Below the pieces are notes generated by a model. It searched no databases. It was not told the origin of the DNA and saw only the letters and a program-made list of their open reading frames with translations. Shown in pieces: positions 22,940-29,013 of a stretch of 29,013 bases of DNA. This DNA comes from an uncultured Mycoplasmatota bacterium (lineage in GTDB: Bacteria; Bacillota_I; Bacilli_A; RF39; UBA660), in contig URXR01000007.1 in assembly GCA_900551925.1 (NCBI GenBank), positions 1-29,013 on the forward strand, given 5' to 3'. Position numbers and translations under genes: made by a program. Every line of letters begins with the position of its first letter. Positions within the stretch are counted from its first letter, which is position 1.

Positions 22940-23574
22940 TAATAGAAATAGATGGAAAAGAATATAATATTGAAATAATTTATAAAAATAATAAGAATAT
23001 GTATTTAAGGATAAAAGATGATTTATCAATAGTAATTACTGCCCCAAAGAGGATTTCATTTGCTAAAATTACTAAGTTTGTTAATAGTAATTTAGAATAT
23101 ATTACTAAGATAGTTAGAGAAAAGGAAGCTAAAATAAAAAAATATGAGGATAAATTTTTATTTTTAGGGAAATTATATGAAGTTTGTTATATAAATAAAA
23201 GAGGTATAGAACTTGGAGAAAATAGAGTTTTTATTGGGAAAAATGTTAATGTTTATAATTGGTATTTAAAAAAGGCTAAAGAAATTTTTCCTGCTGTTTT
23301 TGATGAGTGTTTTGAAAAGTTTAATTATCGAGGAGCGAAACCTTTGTTAAAAGTGAGGAGAATGAAGAGTAAATGGGGAGTATGTAATGTTACTAATAAT
23401 ATAATAACGTTAAATTTAGAACTTATTAAATTCAATATTAAATATTTAGAGTATGTTATATTTCATGAACTTTGTCATTTAGTATACCCTAATCATTCTA
23501 AGGATTTTTGGAATTTGGTAGAAAAGTATGTTCCTAATTATAAAGTGTTTAGAAAAGAAATGAAGAATATATAA
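22936..23574 (+). CDS. YgjP/WLM-type zinc metallopeptidase-like protein
   Basis: The 212-residue product matches the M48-type YgjP (DUF45/WLM) family. It has an N-terminal beta domain ('YNIEIIYKNNKNMYLRIKDD'), a basic 'RRMKSKWGVCN' segment, and the zinc motif 'HELCHL' (HExxH) near residue 176, with a later His in 'PNHSKDFW'. Members are thought to be metalloproteases, some linked to DNA-protein crosslinks; the target here is unknown. It overlaps ruvB by 4 nt and lies in the ruv operon, so a link to DNA repair is possible but inferred. Confidence 0.85.
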   Translation: MIIEIDGKEYNIEIIYKNNKNMYLRIKDDLSIVITAPKRISFAKITKFVNSNLEYITKIVREKEAKIKKYEDKFLFLGKLYEVCYINKRGIELGENRVFIGKNVNVYNWYLKKAKEIFPAVFDECFEKFNYRGAKPLLKVRRMKSKWGVCNVTNNIITLNLELIKFNIKYLEYVIFHELCHLVYPNHSKDFWNLVEKYVPNYKVFRKEMKNI

Positions 23575-23594
23575 TAGTTTAGGGAGGAAGCAGT

Positions 23595-24320
23595 ATGTTA
23601 ATAACAAGTCCGGATAATAAAAAAATTAAAGAGTTAGTAAAACTTAAACAGAAAAAATACCGTGATAGTATGGAAAAATTTATTGTAGAAACAGAGCATT
23701 TAATAAAAGAGGCTTTTTTAGAGGGTAGACTTTTAGAAGTTTATGTTTTAGAGAATAATGAGTTATCATTTAAGGTTGATGTTCCAGTTTATTATGTAAG
23801 TGTAAGTGTTATTAATAAACTTAAAAATATTAGTACTTCTAAGTTTATTGGAGTTGTTTCTAAAAAAGAAAGTAAAGAATACAGGGGTAAGAGATATTTA
23901 TTACTAGATAGAGTTAGTGATCCTGGTAATTTAGGGACTATTATGAGAAGTGCAGTGGCATTTAATGTTGATACTTTGATTGTATCTTTAGATTCTTGTG
24001 ATATTTATAATGATAAGGTTATTAGAGCCTCGGAAGGTGCTATTTTTAAATTAAATATCATAAGATGTGATTTATCTCAGGCAATTAACACTTTGAAGAA
24101 ATTAGATATTGCTATTTATGGAACAGATGTAAAAAACGGAGTAGATGTTAGAGAAATTCCTAAAGATAATTTTGCTATTATTATGGGAAATGAAGGAGCA
24201 GGGATAAGTTCTGATGTTAAGAAGCTTGTAGAGAATAATATTTACATAAAGACTAGTAATGTTGAAAGTTTAAATGTTGCTATGGCAGCAAGTATAATTT
24301 TATATGAATTAAATAAATAA
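23595..24320 (+). CDS. SpoU/TrmH-family RNA 2'-O-methyltransferase
   Basis: The 241-residue protein has an N-terminal substrate-binding domain ('LKQKKYRDSMEKFIVE') and a C-terminal SpoU methyltransferase fold with the three knot motifs: 'RVSDPGNLGTIMRSA' (about residue 110), 'AIIMGNEGAGIS' (about 195) and 'SLNVAMAASIILYEL' at the end. It uses SAM to methylate ribose of rRNA or tRNA; RlmB-like 23S activity is likely but not certain. A GGAGG site precedes the ATG. Its stop lies at the foot of the hairpin that precedes the sporulation operon. Confidence 0.9.
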   Translation: MLITSPDNKKIKELVKLKQKKYRDSMEKFIVETEHLIKEAFLEGRLLEVYVLENNELSFKVDVPVYYVSVSVINKLKNISTSKFIGVVSKKESKEYRGKRYLLLDRVSDPGNLGTIMRSAVAFNVDTLIVSLDSCDIYNDKVIRASEGAIFKLNIIRCDLSQAINTLKKLDIAIYGTDVKNGVDVREIPKDNFAIIMGNEGAGISSDVKKLVENNIYIKTSNVESLNVAMAASIILYELNK

Positions 24321-24374
24321 AACCTAGGTCATAATACAAAACTTTCTAATTGTATATATGAGGAGGTTTTTTTT
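24319..24374 (+). terminator. Terminator/attenuator hairpin upstream of the spoIIA operon
   Basis: Three stacked helices can form: AAAACCT/AGGTTTT (24319-24325 with 24364-24370), TCAT/ATGA (24329-24332 with 24358-24361) and ATACAA/TTGTAT (24334-24339 with 24350-24355), ending in a run of eight Ts (24367-24374). The right arm contains AGGAGG (24361-24366), the ribosome binding site of the small ORF that starts at 24375. So the same bases could end transcription of the methyltransferase gene or hide the next ribosome binding site. Confidence 0.55.
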
Positions 24375-24551
24375 ATGTGTTTAAATATAATTTTTTTATA
24401 TTTTCTATTTTCGGTATATTTAAAAAATCTAGATAATCTTTTTTTATGTTTAGCAGATATCGACATAAAAGTGCTGGGTGTATTTGTTATAGTTTGGATA
24501 CTTATACTTTTAATGGTATATGCAATTTATAAATTAAAGAAGGAGAAATAA
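24375..24551 (+). CDS. Small membrane protein heading the spoIIAA-sigF operon (58 aa)
   Basis: The ATG at 24375 is 8 Ts away from a perfect AGGAGG and opens a 58-codon frame that ends 2 bases before the spoIIAA start. The product has a hydrophobic N-terminus ('MCLNIIFLYFLFSVYL'), a short polar loop with Asp and Cys, and a clear C-terminal membrane helix ('VLGVFVIVWILILLMVYAI') followed by a Lys-rich end. No family was recognised. It occupies the place of dacF, which lies upstream of spoIIAA in Bacillus. The strong site and the tight spacing support it as a gene, but hydrophobic short ORFs are common in AT-rich DNA and the site lies inside a hairpin. Confidence 0.55.
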   Translation: MCLNIIFLYFLFSVYLKNLDNLFLCLADIDIKVLGVFVIVWILILLMVYAIYKLKKEK

Positions 24552-24553
24552 AA

Positions 24554-24889
24554 ATGCTAGATATTGACATGGAATTTAAACAAGGAATTTTAATGGTAAG
24601 ACTTAAAGGAATTTTAAATGGTGATACGGCCCAGATATTAAAAAAAGATTTAGAGGTTGTCATTAAAGATAATGGTATTAGATATGTGCTTTTAAATTTA
24701 AAAAGATTAAGCTATATTGATAAATATGGATTAGAAGTTATAAAAAATAGTTATGATGAAATTGTTAAAAACGATGGGAAGTTAATATTATGTGGTATTA
24801 ATAAACTCTTCGATTATAATACAGTTATTACTGATAATTTATATCAAATAAATGAAGAAGTAACAGCTTATGAGATTGTAAATATATGA
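24554..24889 (+). CDS. spoIIAA: SpoIIAA-like STAS protein without the phosphorylatable Ser
   Basis: The 111-residue product is a single STAS domain and aligns along its length with B. subtilis SpoIIAA, the anti-anti-sigma factor of sigma-F ('MLDIDMEFKQGILMVRLKG' and 'IRYVLLNLKRLSYIDKYGL'). In B. subtilis 'LSFMDSSGLG' contains Ser58, phosphorylated by SpoIIAB and dephosphorylated by SpoIIE. Here the segment is 'LSYIDKYGLE', so position 57 is Lys and 58 is Tyr. The protein cannot be phosphorylated at this site. Its gene is followed directly by sigF (4-nt ATGA overlap) with no spoIIAB between. The family call is firm; its role as an anti-anti-sigma factor is doubtful without the usual partner. 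Confidence 0.8.
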   Translation: MLDIDMEFKQGILMVRLKGILNGDTAQILKKDLEVVIKDNGIRYVLLNLKRLSYIDKYGLEVIKNSYDEIVKNDGKLILCGINKLFDYNTVITDNLYQINEEVTAYEIVNI

Positions 24890-25542
24890 TAAATGAAGCT
24901 AGATTAATCGAAGAAAATGAATATATAATATATCATATAATAAATAAATATAGTTATTATTTTGATAAAGATGATTTGTATCAAGTAGGAATGATTGGAC
25001 TTTTAAATGCTTGCCGTCATTATGATAATGGTAAAAATACTAAGTTTTCTTCTTTTGCTTATTTTTATGTTCTAGGAGAGGTTACCAAATATATTAGAGA
25101 TTCTAATTTTTTAAAGGTGAGCAAAGATTTAGTGAAATTAAATAGTTCAATAGAAAAAGCTAGGGATTATTTAACGCAAAAAATAGGATATGTTCCCAGT
25201 AATGATGAGATTGCTTTATTTTTAGAGATTGATGTGAGTAAAATTAATGAAGCTGAAATAGCTAATAGTTTAGTTACAAGTTTAGATAATGATGTTAATG
25301 CTAATAATGAACCAGAAATTTATAATTATTATGGGTACTGTGAAAAAGGATATAATGAAGAAATTTTAGATCTTAAAACAGAACTTGATAAATTAAATGA
25401 ATTTGATAGAGAACTTATAACTAAAAGATATAATGAAGGATTATCGCAAAGTGAGGTATCAAAAGAATTAGGAATTAATCAAGTTAAAGTATCACGGTGT
25501 GAAAAACAAATTTTAACAAAACTTAGAACAAGGCTTAAGTAG
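24886..25542 (+). CDS. sigF: Sporulation sigma factor SigF (sigma-F/G type)
   Basis: The 218-residue protein is a sigma-70 family member of the SigF/SigG/SigB group: region 2 'DDLYQVGMIGLLNACRHYD..KNTKFSSFAYFYVLGEVTKYIRD', region 3 'LTQKIGYVPSNDEIALFLEI', and region 4 'LSQSEVSKELGINQVKVSRCEKQIL' (helix-turn-helix). It directs forespore transcription. Compared with B. subtilis SigF (about 255) the N-terminus lacks roughly 30 residues before region 2. SigF is favoured over SigG because it follows spoIIAA and precedes the spoVA genes, the B. subtilis order. A strong terminator overlaps its last codons. spoIIAB, normally just upstream, is absent. Confidence 0.85.
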   Translation: MINEARLIEENEYIIYHIINKYSYYFDKDDLYQVGMIGLLNACRHYDNGKNTKFSSFAYFYVLGEVTKYIRDSNFLKVSKDLVKLNSSIEKARDYLTQKIGYVPSNDEIALFLEIDVSKINEAEIANSLVTSLDNDVNANNEPEIYNYYGYCEKGYNEEILDLKTELDKLNEFDRELITKRYNEGLSQSEVSKELGINQVKVSRCEKQILTKLRTRLK

Positions 25543-25553
25543 CCTTGTTTTTG
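25527..25553 (+). terminator. Terminator of the spoIIAA-sigF operon
   Basis: AACAAGGCT pairs perfectly with AGCCTTGTT (9 bp, 5-base loop TAAGT), followed by a T-rich stretch. The left arm and the loop carry the last sigF codons and the stop. Confidence 0.85.
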
Positions 25554-25581
25554 TATAAAATAATAAAACTTTTCCATAATA
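25553..25581 (+). promoter_or_regulatory. Sigma-G/F-like promoter of the spoVA genes
   Basis: GTATA (25553-25557), a 17-base spacer and CATAATA (25575-25581) fit the sigma-G consensus GHATR-N17-CATnHTA. It lies 17 bases before spoVAC, right after the sigF terminator. spoVA is sigma-G dependent in Bacillus. Confidence 0.55.
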
Positions 25582-25597
25582 TAATTGGAGGCAATAT

Positions 25598-26038
25598 ATG
25601 GAAAATAAAAAATATCAAAAACTTATTTTGAAACATACTCCTAAGGAAAATAAGGGTAAAAATCTTTTAGCAGCATTTTTAACTGGAGGTTTTTTAGGAT
25701 TACTTGGGAATTTTTTAATAGATGTTTATTCTTATGCATTTCATCTTCCTAATAAAGATGCTGGTACTTATATGTTAGTTACTTTTATATTTTTAGCTTG
25801 TCTTTTGACGGCACTTGGAGTATTTGATGATTTGGTAAAAAAGGGGAAAATGGGATTTATAATTCCTATTACAGGATTTGCTCATTCAATGCAAAGTGCA
25901 ATTTTAGATTATAAAAAAGAAGGGCCAGTTTATGGATTTGGCTCTAATGTATTTAAATTAGCAGGTTCAGTTATTTTGTATGGTGTAGTAGCAGCTTATA
26001 TTTTTGGACTTATCAGGTATATTTTATTTGGAGGTTAA
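25598..26038 (+). CDS. spoVAC: Stage V sporulation protein SpoVAC
   Basis: The 146-residue integral membrane protein has about four membrane helices and matches SpoVAC ('AFLTGGFLGLLGNFLIDVY', 'ALGVFDDLVKKGKMGFIIPITGFAHSMQSA', 'EGPVYGFGSNVFKLAGSVILYGV'). SpoVAC acts in the spore inner membrane in the channel that takes up dipicolinic acid and releases it at germination; in B. subtilis it also behaves as a mechanosensitive channel. GGAGG lies about 6 bases before the ATG. The next gene starts immediately after its stop, so the three genes form one operon. Confidence 0.94.
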   Translation: MENKKYQKLILKHTPKENKGKNLLAAFLTGGFLGLLGNFLIDVYSYAFHLPNKDAGTYMLVTFIFLACLLTALGVFDDLVKKGKMGFIIPITGFAHSMQSAILDYKKEGPVYGFGSNVFKLAGSVILYGVVAAYIFGLIRYILFGG

Positions 26039-26039
26039 A

Positions 26040-27029
26040 ATGACAGGGAAATTTAATAATGTTTATGTAAAAGATACTGCTTTAGTAGCAGGACGTTTAG
26101 AAAAAGAAGGTAATTTAGGAGAATATTTTGATAAGAGTTATGATGATTTTACAATTGATAAGTCTGTTGAGCTTTCAGAAGTTAAAATGAATAAAGATGT
26201 GCTTAAGATAATTTTAAAAAAGACTAAGTTAAAAAAAGAAGAAATAGATCTTTTAGTAGGTGGGGATTTATTAAATCAAATTTGTGCGACTAGTTATGGG
26301 GCAGCTTATTATAATAGACCTTTTTTAGGAGTTTTTAGTGCTTGTGCAACTAGTATGGAAAGTATTATAGTGGCTTCTTCTTTTTTAGAAAATAATTATA
26401 TATCTAGTGCTATTTGTTTTACTAGTTCTCATAATTTGGCTAGTGAAAAGCAATTTAGAAATCCTATTGAATATGGTTATACTAAACCTAAGACTGCGAC
26501 TTTTACTTCGACTGGCGCGGGTGCTATTATGCTTACTAATGAAAAGAGTGATGTTAAAATCTCTGGTTTTACAGTAGGAAGAATTGTTGATTTAAAACAA
26601 AACGATCCAAATAATATGGGAGCTGTTATGGCTCCGGCTGCTGCGGATACTATTTTTAATCATTTAAAAAATTTAGAAATTACTCCTGATTATTATGATC
26701 TTATTTTAACTGGTGATTTAGGAATTTATGGAAAAGAAATACTTAAGGATTATATGAAACAAAAATATAACATTACTTTAGAAAATTATAACGATTGTGG
26801 TGCGATGTTATATGATTTAGAAAATCAGAAAGAAATTACTGCTGGGGGAAGTGGACCGGTTTGTAGTTGTTTAGTAAATTATGGATATATTTATAATATG
26901 TTAAAAAATAAAAAATTAAATAAAGTTTTAATGGTAACTACGGGGGCTTTATTTTCTCCAACTTTTCTTTATCAGAAAGAAAATATTTTAGGAATAGCTC
27001 ATGCTGTTAGTATGGAGGTAGTAAAATGA
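26040..27029 (+). CDS. spoVAD: Stage V sporulation protein SpoVAD
   Basis: The 329-residue protein has the SpoVAD thiolase-like fold ('DLLVGGDLLNQICATSYGAA', 'GVFSACATSMESIIVA', 'GYTKPKTATFTSTGAGAIML', 'GAVMAPAAADTIFNHL', 'DLILTGDLGIYG', and 'AGGSGPVCSCLVNYGYI'). It binds dipicolinic acid directly and is soluble, peripheral to the membrane. The ATG at 26040 is chosen as GGAGG lies 5 bases upstream; an earlier in-frame start inside spoVAC would add a poorly matching N-terminus. It overlaps spoVAE by 4 nt. Confidence 0.95.
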   Translation: MTGKFNNVYVKDTALVAGRLEKEGNLGEYFDKSYDDFTIDKSVELSEVKMNKDVLKIILKKTKLKKEEIDLLVGGDLLNQICATSYGAAYYNRPFLGVFSACATSMESIIVASSFLENNYISSAICFTSSHNLASEKQFRNPIEYGYTKPKTATFTSTGAGAIMLTNEKSDVKISGFTVGRIVDLKQNDPNNMGAVMAPAAADTIFNHLKNLEITPDYYDLILTGDLGIYGKEILKDYMKQKYNITLENYNDCGAMLYDLENQKEITAGGSGPVCSCLVNYGYIYNMLKNKKLNKVLMVTTGALFSPTFLYQKENILGIAHAVSMEVVK

Positions 27030-27376
27030 TGTATGTTTTGTCATTTCTGTTTTGCGGGGCTTTATGTCTTATTGCGCAAGCTATTATTGATAATACTAAA
27101 TTATCAGCAGGACATGTTACTAGTATTTTTGTAGTTGTAGGAGCGTTTTTAGATGTTTTTGATATTTATGATAAAATAATTGAAGTAGTAGGAGGAGGAG
27201 CTCTTCTTCCTATTACAAGTTTTGGACATTCTTTGATTCATGCTGGACTTATGGAGGCTCAGGATTCAGGATTTTTAGGAATAGCTATGGGAATGTTTGA
27301 TATGACTGCAACGGGAATTACTAGTGCTATTGTGTTTAGTTTTTTATTTGCCCTTATTTTTAGACCTAAAAGTTAA
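27026..27376 (+). CDS. spoVAE: Stage V sporulation protein SpoVAE(b)
   Basis: The 116-residue membrane protein matches SpoVAE/SpoVAEb ('FLFCGALCLIAQAIIDNTKL', 'GAFLDVFDIYDKIIEVVGGGALLPITSFGHSLIHAG', 'GMFDMTATGITSAIVFSFLFALIF'). It forms the membrane part of the dipicolinic-acid channel with SpoVAC. It starts within the spoVAD stop codon (ATGATG) and ends in a terminator. spoVAA, spoVAB, spoVAEa and spoVAF, present in Bacillus, are absent, so this is the minimal AC-AD-AE set. Confidence 0.93.
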   Translation: MMYVLSFLFCGALCLIAQAIIDNTKLSAGHVTSIFVVVGAFLDVFDIYDKIIEVVGGGALLPITSFGHSLIHAGLMEAQDSGFLGIAMGMFDMTATGITSAIVFSFLFALIFRPKS

Positions 27377-27392
27377 GGTCTTTTTCTTTTTT
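27362..27392 (+). terminator. Terminator of the spoVA operon
   Basis: AGACCT pairs with AGGTCT (6 bp, 8-base loop), followed by TTTTCTTTTTT. It overlaps the last codons and the stop of spoVAE. Confidence 0.75.
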
Positions 27393-27400
27393 ATAAAATT

Positions 27401-27409
27401 TGTTATAAT
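27401..27409 (+). promoter_or_regulatory. Extended -10 promoter of scpAB
   Basis: TGT-TATAAT, 24 bases before the scpA start; no clear -35, since the T-tract of the terminator lies there. Confidence 0.6.
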
Positions 27410-27433
27410 AATTAGTAGTATGATGGTGATGGT

Positions 27434-28153
27434 ATGAAATATAAATTTAAAATAAATGAATTCGAGGGTCCACTTGATTTGCTTCTTCATCTTATTAAAG
27501 AAGCTGAGATGGATATAATGGATATAAAAATAGCTTTACTTACGGATCAATATTTAAGTTATTTGGATAGTATGGAAAAACTTAATTTACAAATTGCTTC
27601 AGAATATTTAGTAATAGCAGCAGAACTTATGTATTTAAAATCTAAAACTTTGCTTCCTAAGGTTAGTGATGAGGAAGAAGAAAGTGAAGAATTTATTGAG
27701 GCTAAGGAAAGTTTAATTAATAGACTTTTAGAGTATAAACAGTATAAAGATGTTACTAGTACTCTTAAAATTTTGGAAGAGAGAAGAGGGGATATATATA
27801 CTAAGGCTCCTTCAAGTTTAAGAGATTATAAACCTGATGAGATAATACTTAATGATGATATAACTTTGGAAGATTTAGTCGGGGCTTTTAAAAAGTATTT
27901 AGAAAGAAAGAATTATCAAAAACCTCTTAATACGAAAGTTACAACTAAAGAGATTTCAGTAGCTGATAGAAGTAAGACAATTAAGAGAATTTTACAGGAT
28001 AAAAAAAGAGTAGAGTTTTTTGATCTTTTTGAAGAGTTTTCTAAACCTTATGTAGTAGTTACTTTTTTATCTATTTTAGAGATGGCTAAATTAAGGGAGT
28101 TAGTTATAAAACAAGAAAATAATTTTGATAAAATATATTGTGAGGTGGCATAA
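27434..28153 (+). CDS. scpA: Segregation and condensation protein ScpA
   Basis: The 239-residue protein is a kleisin: 'FEGPLDLLLHLIKEAEMDIMDI' at the N-terminus, 'LNLQIASEYLVIAAELMYLKSKTLLP' helices, an acidic middle, and the C-terminal winged helix ('VVTFLSILEMAKLRELVIKQ'). ScpA bridges SMC heads with ScpB to form the chromosome condensing complex. It is translated from the ATG at 27434 after GGTGATG and is coupled to scpB, whose ATG shares the last A of the scpA stop. The smc gene is not in this window. Confidence 0.94.
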   Translation: MKYKFKINEFEGPLDLLLHLIKEAEMDIMDIKIALLTDQYLSYLDSMEKLNLQIASEYLVIAAELMYLKSKTLLPKVSDEEEESEEFIEAKESLINRLLEYKQYKDVTSTLKILEERRGDIYTKAPSSLRDYKPDEIILNDDITLEDLVGAFKKYLERKNYQKPLNTKVTTKEISVADRSKTIKRILQDKKRVEFFDLFEEFSKPYVVVTFLSILEMAKLRELVIKQENNFDKIYCEVA

Positions 28154-28722
28154 TGATAGCAGTTTTAGAGGGGTTACTTTTTTTAGTAGGAGAAGAAGGT
28201 TTGTCTTTAGAAGATATTTGTAATATATTAAGTGTTTCTAAGGATGAGGCATTAGACCTTATTGAGAAATTGAAAGAGGAATATCAAAGTAGTGACAGAG
28301 GAATAACTATTCAAGTACTTGGAGGATTATATAAGCTTACTACTAAGAATGAACATAAAGAATATTATAGTAAGTTATCAGAAATTTCAAATATGAAAAG
28401 TTTATCACAATCAGCACTTGAAACTTTAGCAATAATTGCGTATAATGAACCTATAACCCGTAGTCAAGTTGATGAACTTCGAGGGGTTAATTCTACTCAA
28501 ATAATAAGAAATTTAGTGGCTAAAGATTTTATTAAAGAAGTTGGTAGAAGTGATAAAGCTGGAAGGCCTATTTTGTATGGGATTACATCTCAATTTTTAG
28601 ATTATTTTGGACTTGATTCTAAAGATAGTCTTCCTAGAATAGATGATATTAAGTTTGATGATACTGAGATTGATTTATATGAATCTAAGTATGATGAAGA
28701 GGAAAAAATTGAGCAATTATAG
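28153..28722 (+). CDS. scpB: Segregation and condensation protein ScpB
   Basis: The 189-residue protein has the two winged-helix domains of ScpB: 'MIAVLEGLLFLVGEEGLSLEDI' at the start, 'SSDRGITIQVLGGLYKLTT', then 'LSQSALETLAIIAYNEPITRSQVDELRGVNSTQII' (about residues 97-131) and 'VGRSDKAGRPILYGIT'. It binds ScpA in the SMC complex. The acidic C-terminus is about 35 residues. It overlaps scpA by one base. The tRNA-Leu gene follows 10 bases after the stop. Confidence 0.94.
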   Translation: MIAVLEGLLFLVGEEGLSLEDICNILSVSKDEALDLIEKLKEEYQSSDRGITIQVLGGLYKLTTKNEHKEYYSKLSEISNMKSLSQSALETLAIIAYNEPITRSQVDELRGVNSTQIIRNLVAKDFIKEVGRSDKAGRPILYGITSQFLDYFGLDSKDSLPRIDDIKFDDTEIDLYESKYDEEEKIEQL

Positions 28723-28732
28723 TTTGCTTTTT

Positions 28733-28817
28733 GCCTGTGTGGTGAAATTGGTAGACACGCTGGACTCAAAATCCAGTGGAGTAATCCGTGCCGGTTCGAG
28801 TCCGGCCACAGGCACCA
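28733..28817 (+). tRNA. tRNA-Leu (anticodon CAA), 3' CCA encoded
   Basis: The acceptor stem GCCTGTG pairs with CACAGGC. The anticodon stem CTGGA/TCCAG encloses the loop CTCAAAA, anticodon CAA, reading UUG (Leu). A long variable arm (class II tRNA) and the T-loop GGTTCGAGTCC confirm the Leu type. The discriminator A is followed by an encoded CCA. Length is 85 bases. Confidence 0.97.
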
Positions 28818-28829
28818 TTGGGAAATCTG

Positions 28830-28849
28830 TTCGAACTTTTCGAACTTTT
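28830..28849 (+). repeat. Tandem TTCGAACTT repeat after tRNA-Leu
   Basis: TTCGAACTT occurs twice in direct tandem (28830-28838 and 28839-28847), followed by TT. The first copy is part of the palindrome GTTCGAAC. It lies just after the tRNA, a common integration site region, but no integrase is near. Confidence 0.5.
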
Positions 28850-28857
28850 GATATAGG

Positions 28858-28886
28858 AATCAATCAGAAATGATTGATTTTTTCGT
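28858..28886 (+). terminator. Terminator after tRNA-Leu
   Basis: AATCAATCA pairs perfectly with TGATTGATT (9 bp) around a GAAA tetraloop, followed by a T-run. It ends the transcript carrying tRNA-Leu. Confidence 0.9.
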
Positions 28887-28925
28887 TTTTATGAAAAAAT
28901 CAACCTAGAAGAAAGGTTGGTGCTT

Positions 28926-29013
28926 ATGATTAATGTAATCAAACAAGAAATTGATATGGAGGAGTCTTTAAGAAAAAGATTAGAGATTATCTGTGATTTT
29001 TGTAATGCTACTC
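28926..29013 (+). CDS. Partial ORF running off the window end
   Basis: An ATG at 28926 after a GGTTGG-type weak site opens a frame that stays open to the window edge (29 codons). The visible N-terminus 'MINVIKQEIDMEESL' continues with a Lys/Arg helix and two Cys ('IICDFCNAT'). Too little is present to assign a function. Confidence 0.45.
   Translation, partial: MINVIKQEIDMEESLRKRLEIICDFCNAT

Noticed and set aside
24886..25542. Assignment as SigG or SigB instead of SigF
   Set aside because: Location right after spoIIAA and just before the spoVA genes matches sigF; SigG normally follows sigE.
28643..28873. 76-codon ORF across scpB end and tRNA-Leu
   Set aside because: It reads through the tRNA gene and overlaps scpB in another frame.
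1..29013. Mycoplasma-type genetic code (TGA = Trp)
   Set aside because: TGA ends several genes at the right length and Trp is encoded by TGG throughout.
1..29013. CRISPR array, rRNA genes, insertion sequences, reverse transcriptase or integrase
   Set aside because: No regularly spaced repeats, rRNA sequence, transposase, reverse transcriptase or integrase motifs were seen.

Overview
The window is very AT-rich, compact, Gram-positive (Firmicutes-type) chromosomal DNA. TGA is used as a stop codon (ends of tdk, ruvB, spoIIAA, spoVAD) and TGG encodes Trp, so the genetic code is standard, not the Mycoplasma code. Sporulation genes (CotF-like coat proteins, a YjcZ-type peptide, spoIIAA-sigF, spoVAC-spoVAD-spoVAE) mark a spore-former. 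Gene order and small, reduced proteins suggest an uncultured gut Bacilli/Mollicutes-related lineage (RF39-like); that placement is inference. Promoters often use extended -10 boxes (TGn-TATAAT) very close to the start codon, and several terminators overlap the stop codon of the gene they end.

Layout. 1-850: minus-strand spore coat genes and a YjcZ peptide. 970-4932: a SEDS glycosyltransferase (FtsW/SpoVE type), then overlapping comEA and comEC for DNA uptake. 5114-8808: a CmpB-like membrane protein, an MscS channel, and an SDR reductase overlapping a PLP-dependent gamma-lyase-type gene. 8994-11241: a small DUF1016-type nuclease remnant, then a surface protein with an FGE/C-type-lectin-like ectodomain whose reading frame is broken at a G10 tract. 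11301-12563: a bactofilin-like membrane protein. 12713-17269: housekeeping genes ackA, nrnA-like, engB, an orphan, and dnaB. 17281-20710: a lipoprotein, a cysteine-desulfurase-like pseudoenzyme with a DUF1540 protein, and an aryl-sulfate sulfotransferase. 20756-24320: ruvA-tdk-ruvB behind a LexA-like box, a YgjP-type metallopeptidase and a SpoU methyltransferase. 24319-27376: a hairpin/attenuator, a 58-aa membrane peptide, spoIIAA-sigF and spoVAC-AD-AE. 27434-29013: scpA-scpB, tRNA-Leu(CAA), and a truncated ORF.

The most interesting system is the forespore sigma-factor operon. SpoIIAA is followed directly by SigF with a 4-nt overlap. The anti-sigma kinase gene spoIIAB, normally between them, is missing, and the SpoIIAA serine that SpoIIAB phosphorylates is replaced by Tyr at the aligned position (Tyr58). 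Kinase and phospho-site loss together suggest a rewired sigma-F switch. A hairpin with a U-tract overlaps the Shine-Dalgarno of the first small ORF, and a sigma-G-like promoter precedes spoVAC. Second is the candidate phase-variable surface protein (G10 tract). Third is the catalytically dead NifS-like protein paired with DUF1540.
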